The position numbers were made by a program, and so were the translations under genes. A DNA stretch of 64,000 nt from NCBI RefSeq assembly GCF_963583255.1, contig NC_084804.1, forward strand, positions 32,218,953 to 32,282,952, given 5' to 3'. Source of the stretch: Pyrus communis (lineage: Eukaryota > Streptophyta > Magnoliopsida > Rosales > Rosaceae). Shown here one piece after another: positions 25,544 to 36,126 of the stretch; the stretch's first letter is position 1; each line of letters starts with the position of its first letter. A model generated the notes under the pieces. The model was given only the letters and a program-made list of their open reading frames with translations. It searched no databases and was not told where the DNA came from.

Positions 25544-25661
25544 AAATCAAACATTGTCCTCAATGTTTTAAGCATAGATTCATACAAAACATAAGTAAAC
25601 ACACAAACAACAACTAAACATACTAAACATGGCAAAATGTAATTAACAAAGAGAAGAGTTT
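25544..25661. repeat. Direct repeat, left copy, flanking antisense cassette
   Basis: From AAATCAAACATTGTCCTCAATG to CAAAGAGAAGAGTTT. Aligns over its full length, with mismatches and small gaps, to 27703-27816. The pair brackets the segment with the antisense ORF. Confidence 0.7.
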
Positions 25662-26178
25662 AGAGACGCAAATCTGGTTATAGAGTGTAAATTCCATCTT
25701 CTCCTTGGTAATTGCATTGAGGCTTTGATCTTTGTGATTCCACAGGCTTATTCTTGAACTGGTTTCTGCCCATCGTTGATTTTCCTTTGTGCTACTTCTT
25801 GAACTGGGCAGCAGGATGGTTCTTTTGGTCTCCCCCGAAGGTCTGAGCTTCCTCGTTTGGTCTGTTTCTTTGTTCAATCTTTCCAATTCGTATTGAAAAG
25901 GGTTGGAGGATAACTCAGCCTAAGTTTGTCTCCACATGCTTCAATGTATCTTTTTCACTTGCCTTACTCGCTCCCCTTTGCAGAAGTGGTCCCTTCTCCG
26001 GAAGTGTATCAACCGTTGAAGATGACTACTCGAGAGCAACGCTAGGTAAGCAATCAGGAATAGATTCCAGGCAGTTGGCTCCAGATCGGAAGACTGACTC
26101 CAAGTGCCGGCTGATTGCTTCTTTTACTTTGCCATGCGAGTAAGAACAAGGACAAAGAAAAAGACAGGGAAAGAGCAT

Positions 26179-26236
26179 GATATGAGATACTTTTGCTTTT
26201 GACCTTGATGATATGAGATACCTTTGCTTTTGAAGA
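26179..26236. repeat. Short tandem repeat, ~33-bp unit x2
   Basis: 'gatatgagatac.tttgcttttga' occurs twice in a row (26179 and 26211) in the accessory region of the Athila element, upstream of the antisense ORF. No function seen. Confidence 0.6.
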
Positions 26237-26489
26237 AGCGGTGAATGAATCAGCACACTTCAATCCGCCGTTTCCTCCTGGGTCATCTGTACTCCAGGCA
26301 TCTGGTATCATCTTTGGGGAAGAAGAAAGAATTGAGTATTTCGAAAGGCTTTGCTGGGAGTGCATCCTCAGAGGTGAGGGAGAGTTGGGCATTTTCTTCA
26401 GGTTTGCCCTGCCATAAAAGACGAAGGTCGACATATATAGAGATAATAGCAAGTGGTGGTACTTTTTACCTTTGTCGACAAACGTTTTG

Positions 26490-26900
26490 ATCCCGCAACT
26501 CCGGCTTTTTGAAATAGTGGCGCCTCTTCGATCTTTGAATACGCCTATTCGATTTCTGAGCAGGCGCCCCTTCGATTTCTGAACGACGCCCCTTCGATTT
26601 CTGAGCGACACGTGGTAGTGCAGATGCGGCTCCTTTTGACAAAGCTGCACGCGTCTTCTGAAAAGCAGAGAAAGCGTCGCCGAACTTTGCGCTTGTCGGC
26701 TAAAGATGTGTAGTTGTGATGATGGCCTCCATGTGTTGTCTGAAAAGAAGAAATCTTTTGACAAAGTTTGAACGCGCCTTCTGAAAAGCCGAGAAAGCGT
26801 CGCCTAAATTACGCCGGAAATTCCGGCTTTTTGAATTGGTGGACGCGTCGCCTTGGCTTTTTTTATTGAGCTATCGATCACCACAACAAACACACTCTGA
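26490..26900 (+). promoter_or_regulatory. Repeat-rich, GC-richer upstream region of antisense ORF, with G-box
   Basis: Holds four short copies of a 'cgccccttcgatttctga' unit (26522-26604), a CACGTG G-box at 26609-26614, an imperfect ~55-bp direct repeat (about 26634-26690 and 26757-26812, both with CTTCTGAAAAGC and GAGAAAGCGTCGCC), and a repeated 'ccggctttttgaa' (26502, 26822). It precedes a 5'-UTR-like stretch and the plus-strand ORF. Base composition is clearly richer in GC than the surrounding element. I infer a promoter; transcription is not shown. Confidence 0.45.
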
Positions 26901-26978
26901 AGATTTCCCATTCTTGAAAATCGACTCCGGCCCTTTGAAATTTAACTCCATCCCTTCTCTTTGAACACTTTTGAAAAA

Positions 26979-27665
26979 ATGGCAAACTCATCGAACCTTA
27001 GCTTGGAATTGAGCCTTAGCAGTGATACGGGCGCGCCGCGTCAAGGTAACGTATGGCGCCCTTCTTTCTTTTCTTCTAACGGTCCTCTCACAGGTGAAGA
27101 CTCCGTGATGCAGGACGCCACAATAGCTACAATAGTAGCTAGGAACCTCCTCACTCCAAAAGATAGTAGGCTGCTGTCAGGACGGTCCGATGAGTTGGCC
27201 GTTCAAGAGTCCCTCGCACTTAGTGTTCAGTGTGCGAGTTCTGTGTCCAACATGGGCCAACGCCTGCTTACCCGCTCCCGTCAGGTGAAATCATTGATGG
27301 CAGAGGTGGAAAGTCTCAAGCAGGAGATCCAGCAGCTTAAGTATGAGAATAGAAGTTTGCATGTGCTTGCAAATAACTATTCGTCGGGCATGAAGAGGAA
27401 GCTTGATGAGCTGCAAGAGTCTGAAGGTCGGATTCACAGTGACCGTCAAAGGTTTTCGTCTTTCCTCCAGAGGCACCTTTTTCCTGGCTCATCCAGCGCT
27501 TGGCCAAGTATTGAGGCCTGGAATGCTCTAGCTCCGATGTCTTCCGCTCCGATGCCTTCCGCTCTGATGCCTTCCGCTCCGATGCCTTCCTCTTCGATGC
27601 CTTCCGCTCCGATGCCTTCCTCTTCAAAGCCTCGTAGTGGGGCTTCAAGTAAACGCCCTTTGTGA
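26979..27665 (+). CDS. Antisense accessory ORF of the Athila element, coiled-coil protein (228 aa)
   Basis: The ORF runs opposite to gag-pol, between pol and the 3' LTR. Start chosen at ATG 26979 (context AAAAAATGGC); the frame is open back to a TTG at 26961. The protein begins MANSSNLSLELSLSSD. Residues about 95-165 form a predicted coiled coil with heptad leucines and charged residues (SLMAEVESLKQEIQQLK, then GMKRKLDELQESEGR). The C-terminus is a low-complexity tail of (S)APMPS units, encoded by six 15-bp repeats at 27535-27624, ending in a basic segment GASSKRPL. No enzyme motif, zinc finger or membrane segment. I recall similar uncharacterised proteins being frequent in apple-family genomes, but cannot check. 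It is not env-like. Additional ORFs, some antisense, have been described in plant Ty3/gypsy elements. Open and with a plausible upstream region, but function unknown. Confidence 0.7.
   Translation: MANSSNLSLELSLSSDTGAPRQGNVWRPSFFSSNGPLTGEDSVMQDATIATIVARNLLTPKDSRLLSGRSDELAVQESLALSVQCASSVSNMGQRLLTRSRQVKSLMAEVESLKQEIQQLKYENRSLHVLANNYSSGMKRKLDELQESEGRIHSDRQRFSSFLQRHLFPGSSSAWPSIEAWNALAPMSSAPMPSALMPSAPMPSSSMPSAPMPSSSKPRSGASSKRPL
27535..27624 (+). repeat. 15-bp coding tandem repeat in antisense ORF
   Basis: Six units of the form GCTCCGATGCCTTCC, two of them with TCTTCG at the start, giving the repeated APMPS/SSMPS tail. Unit number is likely to differ between copies of the element. Confidence 0.85.
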
Positions 27666-27702
27666 AGGCTCCATCTTTCTTTGTTTAGCAGTGCCTATCA
27701 AT

Positions 27703-27816
27703 AAATCAAACATTTTCTCAATGTTACAATCATAGACTCACACAATTAATAAACAAACAACAATAACTAAACAACCTAACAAGGCAGAAACGAAATAGCA
27801 ACAAAGAGAAGAGTTT
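27703..27816. repeat. Direct repeat, right copy, flanking antisense cassette
   Basis: From AAATCAAACATTTTCTCAATG to CAAAGAGAAGAGTTT. Partner of 25544-25661. It lies just past the stop of gag-pol, so the ancestral element probably had one copy here. Confidence 0.7.
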
Positions 27817-27924
27817 TTAGGAATCTGGAATTGGAGTGCTTTCTAAGTCTTCTTTTGTTGAATGCATGGGTTGCCTCCCAAGTAGCGCTTGCTTTTACGT
27901 CTTGCAGCCGGACGGTACCTCCGT

Positions 27925-30900
27925 TTAAGCTTGACTAGGTTCCACGGCATGGAGGGGTACCTCCTCCACGACATGCTCCTCGAACATCTCGTAATAGGGC
28001 TTCAATCGATGCCCATTCACTTTGAATTCTTGCTGCGTCCTTGAACTTTTGATTTGTACTGCACCATGAGGGAAAACATTAGTGACAATAAAAGGACCAA
28101 CCCATTTGGAACGCAACTTACCTGGAAATAACCGAAGGCGAGAATTGAACAACAACACTTTCTGCCCAATAGAGAATGTCTTGGCACGAATCATCTTGTC
28201 ATGAAATGCCTTTGTTTTCTCCTTGTAAATCCGGGCATTCTCATATGCTTCATTTCGGATTTCATCAAGCTCACATAATTGAAGCTTCCTATGTAAACCT
28301 GCGGCATCAAGGTCCATATTGAACGTTTTGACGGCCCAATGTGCACGATGCTCTAGTTCGACGGGAAGATGGCATGGCTTCCCATAGATGAGCCGAAAAG
28401 GTGACATCCCAATGGGGGTTTTGTAGGCAGTGCGATACGCCCACAATGCATCGTTTAAGCGCAAACTCCAATCCTTCCTTGTAGGTCCAACGGTCTTTTC
28501 CAAAATTTGTTTGATTTCTCGGTTAGACACCTCGGCTTGGCCATTTGTTTGAGGATGGTAAGGTGTGGATACCTTATGGTTGACATGGTACTTTCTTAGC
28601 AACGCCTCAATGGTCCGATTGCAAAAGTGAGACCCTCCATCACTTATGATTACTCTCGGCATTCCAAACCTAGCAAAAATGTTAGTTTTCACGAAATCTG
28701 CAACCACCTTAGAATCGTTAGTACGGGTGGCTTTTGCTTCCACCCATTTAGAAACATAATCAACGGCTAGCAAGATATAAGTGAAACCATAAGATGGAGG
28801 GAAAGGGCCCATGAAATCAATGCCCCAAACATCAAAAATTTCAACATTAAAGACAGGGGTTTGCGGCATTTGGTCCTTGGTACCTATGTTACCCATTCGT
28901 TGGCAACGATCACAAGACATACAAAAGGTTCTAGCATCCCTAAATATAGTCGGCCAATAAAAACCACACTCTAGAACCTTGAGGGCAGTGCGTTGTGTGC
29001 CAAAATGACCACCACATGCATATGTGTGACAAAAGCTTAGAATTGAGTGAAATTCAGAATCATGCACACATCTACGTACAATTTGATCTGAGCAATACTT
29101 CCACAAATAAGGGTCATCCCAAACATAGAAACGTGCATCATTTTTAAGCTTATCACGTTGGTGCTTGTTTAGTTCATTTGGAAATTGTTTAGCCACCAAG
29201 TAATTCACTAAATCTGCATACCATGGTTCACTTACCTCAATGGATAGCAGCTGCTCATCGGGAAAAGTTTCAGGGATAGGTACGGCATGTTCATGCTCCT
29301 CGTGGATCATTCGGCTTAAATGGTCAGCCACTACATTCTCGCTTCCTTTCTTATCCCAGATTTTAATATCAAATTCTTGAAGAAGAAGAATCCAACGGAT
29401 AAGCCTCGACTTTGCTTCCTTTTTCGTGATCAAGTACCTCAAAGCTGCATGATCAGAATAAACGATTACTTTAGTACCAATTAAATATGAACGGAATTTA
29501 TCTAAAGCAAAAACCACAGCTAGAAGTTCTTTTTCCGTCGTGGAGTAGTTCAATTGGGCATCATTGAGAGTCCGAGAGGCATAGTATATGACATGCGGCC
29601 GCTTGTCTCTTCTTTGTCCTAGAGCAGCTCCTAATGCATAGTCGGATGCATCGCACATGAGCTCGAACGGAAGGCTCCAATCTGGAGGTACAATAATGGG
29701 GGCCGAGACTAGCTTCTCCTTGAGTTGGTTAAATGCCGAATTACACTCTTCATCAAACTTGAATGGCACATCTTTTTGAAGCAATCGGCAAAGAGGGTTG
29801 GACATCTTGGAGAAGTCCTTGATAAAACGCCTATAGAACCCTGCATGGCCAAGAAACGAACGTACCTCTCTAACCGAAGTAAGAGAGGGTAAGTGACGTA
29901 CAAGGTCTATTTTCGATTTATCTACTTCAATTCCTTTTTCTGAAACAATATGTCCTAAAACTATACCTTGTTTCACCATAAAGTGACATTTCTCCCAATT
30001 CAAGACAAGGTTAGTTTCAACACATCGTTTCAAAATTAAGGTTAGATTATCCAAGCAATTATCAAATGAACTCCCAAACACACTGAAATCATCCATGAAA
30101 ACCTCAATGATCTTTTCAACAAAATCGGAAAATATACTTACCATACACCTTTGGAAAGTGGCTGGTGCGTTGCATAAGCCAAATGGCATGCGACGATAAG
30201 CAAATGTTCCAAAGGGACATGTGAATGTGGTCTTCTCTTGATCATCCAGGGCTATCACAATTTGGTTATATCCAGAGTATCCATCAAGAAAACAGTAAAA
30301 GGCATGACCGGCTAACCTTTCGAGCATCTGGTCTATGAATGGCAAAGGAAAGTGATCTTTCCTAGTCATGGCATTTAGCTTCCGGTAATCGATACATACT
30401 CGCCATCCAGTCTGAATGCGTGTAGGTACGAGCTCATTCTCATCATTCTTGATAACAGTTACTCCGGACTTCTTGGGAACGACTTGAACTGGAGAGACCC
30501 AACGGCTATCGGAGATAGGGTAGATCACTCCGCAATCCAAAAGCTTGATTATTTCCTTCTTCACCACTTCCATCATCGGAGGGTTGAGACGGCGTTGAGC
30601 CTCTCGGGATGGCTTAGTCCCCTCCTCAAGAAGTATACGGTGCATGCATGTGGTAGGGCTTATTCCTTTAATGTCGGCCAAAGTCCACCCTATGGCCGTT
30701 TTGTGTTCTCGCAGCACCCTCACAAGCTTCTCCTCCTCCATTGCCGTGAGACTTGATGAAATGATGACGGGCAATGTTTCGCCTTCTCCTAAAAACACAT
30801 ACTTCAAATGGTCCGGCAACGGCTTAAGTTCAAGCGATGGTGCCTGAACAACAGAAGGTAGCATCTTAGTGGAAACTGAATTTGAAAGTGAGAGTGGAAC

Positions 30901-33501
30901 CTTACCATATTGTTGTGGCAATGACTCAAGGGCTGCCACAACCTCAATTATTTCTTCATTAGAACCCATGGCAAAGAATTCCTCCTCCTTGCCGTGGCCT
31001 TGCATTGGCCCAAATCCTTCATTTTTGCGCTCTATGGCCTTAGTGATGGTTGTTTCCAGGGCGTCCTCGTTCAATTCTTCAAGGTATACCTGCGCCAAAG
31101 AATCGATAACATCAATGGAAAAACAAGAATGGTCATCAACGGGATATCTCATAGTTTCAGAAATATTAAAATCAATCACTTCCCCATCGAATTCCATTGT
31201 CAAGGTGCCTTTGTATACATCAATCTTCGTTCGGGCCGTCTTCATGAATGGCCTACCAAGGAGAATCGGCAAAGATGTAGAATGGGCTGAATCCTCCATG
31301 TCTAGGACGTAGAAATCAGCCGGAAAAATTAAATGGTTCACCTGCACAAGCACATCTTCCAAAACTCCTTTTGGATACGCGTTAGAACGATCGGCCAATT
31401 GTATAATTACACCATCTTGTTTTAATTCACCCAAATTCATAGATGCATAAATAGAATAAGGCATGACATTTATGGATGCACCTAAATCAAGCATGGCATG
31501 TTCAAAACGATTATGTCCAATCACACAAGGAATCGTGAAACTACCGGGGTCTTTGCACTTGGTAGGCAGTTTACGTTGCAAAACAGCGGACACATTCTCG
31601 CTTACCTTCACTACCTCTTTGTTTGCCCTTCTTCTCTTTGTATTGCATAGGTCCTTGAGGAATTTAGCATACTTTGGAACCTGTTTGATTGCATCGAGAA
31701 GCGGTATGTTCACTTGCACCTTCCGGAACGTTTCAAGAATGTCTTTCTCGCTTTCTTCCTTTTTTTCTTGCATGAACCTGCGAGGAAAAGGTACATTGGG
31801 CAGATTAGGACGTGAAGTACATGAATTTGAACTTAAATTACCTGATTTGGCCGAGTTAGGGTGATTGGGGGCCTGCGGCATTGGGTTTTTCACCCTTACC
31901 GTGGGTGAGCTAGACACTTCCTCAGGTTGTGTCGTCTCTTCATCTACTTTCTGGGCAGATTTGGGATTGTTTGGCTCGGTCCCAACTTCTTTTCCACCCC
32001 TTAGGGTGATGGCCTTGGCGGATTCGAATCCTCCCTTTGGATTGACTGTGGTTGAGCTAGGAAGCTTTCCTTGCTCTCTAATCTGTCCAAGGAACTCAGA
32101 AATCTGCCCTATTTGTTTCTTCATATCCATCATCTCCTTCTCGTTATTTGCTATCCGGTTGTTTTGATTTTGCAACCCCTGCGAAATAGAGGTTAGTAAT
32201 TGCATAGCTTGATCACTTTCCAAGGACGTACCTGAATGAGATGATGCCGAAGGTTGTTGGGGTTGTTGGGGTGCATACGGCTTGGAATAAAAACCGGGGG
32301 GGGGGGGGGGGGGGTTTGGCCTAAATCCTCCTTGTTGGGCAGCTTGTTGTGGCTCCTTCCATTTGAAGTTTGGATGGTCCCTCCATCCGACATTGTAAGT
32401 GTTCGAGTATGGGTTGTTTTGATTTTGTCCTTGGAAACCAATTGCATTGGCAGATTCCCACCCACCATTCTCGATTAGTTGAGGGCACTTGTCGGATGGA
32501 TGCCCTTGAATTGAGCACACGCCACAAACTTGGTGTTCTTGTGCTTTTGGACCAATCACAACCTGAGAAACAAGAGAAGTAAGATTAGCAAGTTGTGATT
32601 GAATTTCAGAAATAGCACTCACCTCATTTACACTTTGTTGCCGTGGGGCTTCCCCTTGACCCACTCCTTCATATTGTTGAGCGTTGAGCGCTCGGTTGGC
32701 TATGAGAATCTTGGCATCCCTTGGTGTTTTGTCCACCAATGCTCCTCCCGCTGATGCATCAATCATTTGACGTTCGATAGGAAGGAGGCCCTCATATAAA
32801 TATTGAAGGAGAAGTTCCTCCTTCATTTGATGTTGAGGACATGAAGCTACAAGGCCCTTGAAGCGCTCATAATAAGCCGAGAATGTCTCACCATGATTCT
32901 GTTGAATACCACTAATTTTCTTCCGTAGGAGAATCACTCTCGAAGTAGGGAAGAATTTCTCCAAGAAAGCACGCTTCATACTCTCCCACGAAGTCACAGT
33001 TCCCGGGGCTAGTTCGTAGAGCCAATCTTTGGCCTTGTCCATAAGTGAAAATGGAAAGGCCTTCATCTTCAATATACTCCCATCCACATTGACGGGGGTC
33101 ATGCTCGAACAAACCACCTCGAACTCCTTCAAGTGTTTGTTGGGGTCTTCCATAGACAAGCCATGGAACTTCGGAATATGGTGTAACAAACTGGATTTGA
33201 GTTCAAATTCCTCAGTCTTCCCCTCTGCAGCCGTGGGGTATTGGATACAAAGAGGCAATGCATTATCCAAACCCGAGGCCGAAAGCTCCTTGATGGTTCT
33301 ATTATCTGCTGCCATGGCTTGTTCTTCTTCAAAAATCTGATCCGTGGGCTTTTCTTCTACACCTACTTCGTCTTCTTCAAGCCCAGGTTGTGGTGGAGGT
33401 TGTGGTGGCTCTTGTTGACTCCTCGTTCTCCTCAAAGTGCGTTCAAAATCACCGTCAAAGTCGGAGATGTTCTCTATAATAGGCCGAGAGCTACGAGTCA
33501 T
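27925..33501 (-). CDS. Athila gag-pol polyprotein, 1858 aa, intact
   Basis: A single uninterrupted frame; start ATG at 33501, about 105 bp inside the PBS. Approximate residues: gag capsid region 90-280 ([40 protein letters not shown]); zinc knuckle 327-340 ([14 protein letters not shown]); aspartic protease around 672 ([10 protein letters not shown], the Athila form of D-S/T-G); reverse transcriptase 980-1200 with FMDDFSVFG near 1135; RNase H from about 1282 ([10 protein letters not shown]); integrase with an HHCC zinc-binding region 1484-1530 and a DDE core at about 1560 (WGIDFMGP), 1619 (IISDGGSHF) and 1656 ([10 protein letters not shown]). Makes the capsid and the enzymes for reverse transcription and integration. 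Catalytic motifs look intact. A 19-nt C-run lies in frame in the linker before the protease. No frameshift between gag and pol. Confidence 0.95.
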   Translation of the reverse strand: MTRSSRPIIENISDFDGDFERTLRRTRSQQEPPQPPPQPGLEEDEVGVEEKPTDQIFEEEQAMAADNRTIKELSASGLDNALPLCIQYPTAAEGKTEEFELKSSLLHHIPKFHGLSMEDPNKHLKEFEVVCSSMTPVNVDGSILKMKAFPFSLMDKAKDWLYELAPGTVTSWESMKRAFLEKFFPTSRVILLRKKISGIQQNHGETFSAYYERFKGLVASCPQHQMKEELLLQYLYEGLLPIERQMIDASAGGALVDKTPRDAKILIANRALNAQQYEGVGQGEAPRQQSVNEVSAISEIQSQLANLTSLVSQVVIGPKAQEHQVCGVCSIQGHPSDKCPQLIENGGWESANAIGFQGQNQNNPYSNTYNVGWRDHPNFKWKEPQQAAQQGGFRPNPPPPPPGFYSKPYAPQQPQQPSASSHSGTSLESDQAMQLLTSISQGLQNQNNRIANNEKEMMDMKKQIGQISEFLGQIREQGKLPSSTTVNPKGGFESAKAITLRGGKEVGTEPNNPKSAQKVDEETTQPEEVSSSPTVRVKNPMPQAPNHPNSAKSGNLSSNSCTSRPNLPNVPFPRRFMQEKKEESEKDILETFRKVQVNIPLLDAIKQVPKYAKFLKDLCNTKRRRANKEVVKVSENVSAVLQRKLPTKCKDPGSFTIPCVIGHNRFEHAMLDLGASINVMPYSIYASMNLGELKQDGVIIQLADRSNAYPKGVLEDVLVQVNHLIFPADFYVLDMEDSAHSTSLPILLGRPFMKTARTKIDVYKGTLTMEFDGEVIDFNISETMRYPVDDHSCFSIDVIDSLAQVYLEELNEDALETTITKAIERKNEGFGPMQGHGKEEEFFAMGSNEEIIEVVAALESLPQQYGKVPLSLSNSVSTKMLPSVVQAPSLELKPLPDHLKYVFLGEGETLPVIISSSLTAMEEEKLVRVLREHKTAIGWTLADIKGISPTTCMHRILLEEGTKPSREAQRRLNPPMMEVVKKEIIKLLDCGVIYPISDSRWVSPVQVVPKKSGVTVIKNDENELVPTRIQTGWRVCIDYRKLNAMTRKDHFPLPFIDQMLERLAGHAFYCFLDGYSGYNQIVIALDDQEKTTFTCPFGTFAYRRMPFGLCNAPATFQRCMVSIFSDFVEKIIEVFMDDFSVFGSSFDNCLDNLTLILKRCVETNLVLNWEKCHFMVKQGIVLGHIVSEKGIEVDKSKIDLVRHLPSLTSVREVRSFLGHAGFYRRFIKDFSKMSNPLCRLLQKDVPFKFDEECNSAFNQLKEKLVSAPIIVPPDWSLPFELMCDASDYALGAALGQRRDKRPHVIYYASRTLNDAQLNYSTTEKELLAVVFALDKFRSYLIGTKVIVYSDHAALRYLITKKEAKSRLIRWILLLQEFDIKIWDKKGSENVVADHLSRMIHEEHEHAVPIPETFPDEQLLSIEVSEPWYADLVNYLVAKQFPNELNKHQRDKLKNDARFYVWDDPYLWKYCSDQIVRRCVHDSEFHSILSFCHTYACGGHFGTQRTALKVLECGFYWPTIFRDARTFCMSCDRCQRMGNIGTKDQMPQTPVFNVEIFDVWGIDFMGPFPPSYGFTYILLAVDYVSKWVEAKATRTNDSKVVADFVKTNIFARFGMPRVIISDGGSHFCNRTIEALLRKYHVNHKVSTPYHPQTNGQAEVSNREIKQILEKTVGPTRKDWSLRLNDALWAYRTAYKTPIGMSPFRLIYGKPCHLPVELEHRAHWAVKTFNMDLDAAGLHRKLQLCELDEIRNEAYENARIYKEKTKAFHDKMIRAKTFSIGQKVLLFNSRLRLFPGKLRSKWVGPFIVTNVFPHGAVQIKSSRTQQEFKVNGHRLKPYYEMFEEHVVEEVPLHAVEPSQA
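32296..32314. repeat. 19-nt homopolymer inside gag-pol frame
   Basis: 19 G on plus (19 C in the coding strand) encode a proline run after FRPN. The frame through pol is kept only if the run length leaves remainder 1 on division by 3, as here. Confidence 0.85.
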
Positions 33502-33607
33502 ACACAGTACCTAAAAAACAAGGAAACAAACAAACTAAGAATCTGAAATAAGAATGCACGAAAAACAAAATATAAAAATAAAGACAAAGGATTAGCAAAG
33601 TTGCTAA

Positions 33608-33625
33608 TCCCCGGCAACGGCGCCA
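33608..33625 (-). other. Athila primer-binding site
   Basis: Minus strand TGGCGCCGTTGCCGGGGA, five bases inside the 5' LTR end. This 18-mer is the tRNA-Asp type PBS I associate with Athila and related gypsy elements. Confidence 0.8.
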
Positions 33626-33630
33626 AAATT

Positions 33631-35933
33631 TGATGCGATATTTATACACACACAAACTAAACCCTATTTGTGACAATTGTAGTAATGATGTAAGTAGGGA
33701 TCGTTCTAACCGGGGATTAACTAGGGATGCTAAATACTTGACTCAAATAAATAAAACTAACTTTTAAAACACTAAGACAAACTAAAAGAATCAAAACAAG
33801 TTTGAAAGACTCCAAATACTCAAAAACATAAAATAAGACAAATCAAATGAATAAGACTTAACAAAATAAGGGGGGTGATTGTGGTTGGACGAGATTAAAT
33901 TAAATGGACAAATTGTAATTAAAGGCAAAACGTAAATATGAATGTGATGAAAATATGGATGATGGAATAGCCAAGGGGTTCTTCTCCACACATGTTACAC
34001 TTGCATACAATATTGATTCTCAGTTGGTCTTTCGATAAGTTGTGAAACTCAATGCTCCAAGTTAATTAGGTCCGCTTAGATTAACTTTCAGATTTCCCTA
34101 AATTCGTTGGATTGAATGGAATACGCATTACAACCAAATTATTCTTAATCAAAGTCCCTAACTATGGAATACGCATGATAGAGACATTCAACAAAGATCA
34201 TTAAGTTCAATGAAAATTATAAGTGTTGACGAGGCATTCGTTACTATGGAATACGCATGAAACTTATGCCAAGAATTCGTTTAACGCGATTGTTTATAAG
34301 CAACCTCCACTACTTGTGAATATAAGTTCATAACGATTAGGTGAAACTCACTTATATTCTAGCGTCATATTCATGCATGAAAATTAAGCTTGCAATCTCA
34401 ATGAACATACATAAATAAGTTATCAATCAAACAGTTAAAACGAATTGAATCCACAACTTATGAAATTCCAACCAAAAGTAATCAATTCATATTGCAAATA
34501 TAAACATAGTTTCGAATAACCCCCTAGCTAAAGGGGGTTTAGTTCCTCATAACTTTGAAATCAAAGAAACCCCTAAAAATTCCAACAACTCAAACTTGAA
34601 TTGTATGAACGTTTAGGCACTCTTCTCTTCCATTCTCATACGTACAAAACAAAGAGAATTAAATTTAAACTTTGAAATCAAAGAAACACCTAAAAATTCC
34701 AACAACTCAAACTTGAATTGTATGAACGTTTAGGCACTCTTTTCTTCCTCGTTGTTGTAGCACAAGGTATAAGTGAGCTTTGGGGATTATGTGAAGTGTT
34801 TTGGAGGGATGGGAAGTGGTTGGATAGTGGCTGCAATGGAGGAGAAAAACTGCACAGAAATGGAAGGGGATTTGCGGCACAAGGGTTGTGTTTGTGTTGT
34901 GTGAAGTGTATGAAATGAGATCCCTTGAATGATGGGAATGCAAGGGTATTTATAGGAGGAGTGGAGATGTATATGGCTGTTTGTTTAAGGTGTTTGTGTG
35001 GAGGAATGATGGAAAAACAGCTAGGACAACATGTGAAAGCTGGAAAATAAAAGGGAAAGCTGGAATGTGGAATGGTGCCCACGGCAAAGTGTTGTTTGTT
35101 TGATGATGATGCATGTGATGGGTGGGAACAAAGGGGGAAACATGGCACAAGGGTGCTTGAGTGAATGATTGAATGTGCATGTGGATTAAAGAATGAGTGG
35201 TGGTGTAATGATGAAGTGAATGCATGTGGAATTGCAAGGAGGAAAACTGAAATTGTGAAGGGAAGGCACGACACAAGGCAGATTTTGATGTTGGAAATGC
35301 ATGTGTTTTACTCAATTATATTGTTGGGAAGGCATGTGGATTAGATGGAATGTAGGTGGGGTATAATGATGAATGCATGTGGAATTGCAAGGAGGAAAGG
35401 TGCAGAAAATGGGAAGAAATGCACGGCAATGTGTTTTGTAAAAGGGAAGATGGTGTGTGAATGCATGTGAAGATGCTAATAAATAATGCATGTAGGGTTA
35501 GGAAATAAAATCATAATTTAAAGGGGAATGATTAAAGGGTGTTGAAAGGTTTTGCATGGCTTTGAAGTGATTGTGGATTGGGCTAGAGTTTAAGTACATG
35601 AAATGGACCCAAATTGCTCCCCCTTGCATGGCAAGGAATGGTGTTTGTGTTAAGCCCAAGGCAAGGTGAATGTAATTGGGTTAGGGCCATTGTTTTGTGT
35701 CCTCAAGTGCTTTACAAGGCCTTCAATTTCATCCAACACTTGGGCTCCAAGCATAAGCTATCCATCCTTAGTCCAATAGTGCTCCAAAACACTCCACAAT
35801 GCATCCTTTCGTCAAACACGTCTTATTATCCTGAAAACACACAAAAGAAGCATAAAGGACTAAACTAACTAAAGAAACATAACGTAAATGTACGAGAACA
35901 AGCCATTTAAGTCGCATGAATATGCTCCTATCA
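33631..35933 (-). mobile_element. Athila 5' LTR
   Basis: 2303 bp, nearly identical to 21533-23834. Minus-strand TATA box at about 34947-34954 (TATAAATA). The promoter in this LTR would drive the gag-pol transcript leftwards. The same ~117-bp internal duplication is present (near 34553 and 34671). Confidence 0.95.
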
Positions 35934-35938
35934 AGGCC

Positions 35939-36126
35939 CAATTAGGTATGAATTATTGTGGACCAATCAGACTAAAGGCAAAGACCAATAAAAAAAATGA
36001 GGGGAAAAGGCAGTAGCTAATGAGGGGAAGGGAGGGGAGAGAAAGCTCTTAGCCTCTCATTCCCATCGACTGTACACCCGTGCACCCAACCCGACCAAAT
36101 TCCAGTGGTTTCTGCCATTTTTTCCG
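35939..36126 (+). mobile_element. Right part of the older split LTR, truncated
   Basis: Continues the LTR interrupted at 21532, starting CAATTAGGTATGAATTATTG. It includes the purine-rich stretch 'gaggggaagggaggggagag' and stops where copia coding sequence starts near 36127. Confidence 0.5.

Larger units (their letters stand above)
21533..35933 (-). mobile_element. Complete Athila-type Ty3/gypsy retrotransposon
   Basis: A 14.4-kb minus-strand element bounded by direct LTRs starting TGATGCGATATTTATAC and ending ATGCTCCTATCA (plus orientation). The same 5-bp target duplication AGGCC lies on both sides (21528-21532, 35934-35938). Order along its own strand: 5' LTR (33631-35933), PBS, one gag-pol ORF (33501-27925), an accessory region with an antisense ORF, PPT, 3' LTR (21533-23834). 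The gag type, the single long ORF, the DLGAS protease, the long LTRs and the tRNA-Asp-like PBS fit the Athila lineage. I see no env-like sense ORF. All parts needed for transcription and transposition look present. Confidence 0.95.

Noticed and set aside
26054..26764. 236-aa minus-strand ORF in the Athila accessory region
   Set aside because: In element sense and fairly long, so I considered an env-like protein. It overlaps the repeat-rich upstream region of the antisense ORF, has repeat-derived Arg/Ser-rich content, no convincing env-type hydrophobic pattern and no domain I recognise.
26961..26978. N-terminal extension of the antisense ORF
   Set aside because: The first codon at 26961 is TTG. 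The ATG at 26979 has good context, so the shorter form was used.
27337..27648. Minus-strand ORF with RKASE repeats
   Set aside because: It is the reverse reading of the 15-bp repeat of the antisense ORF.
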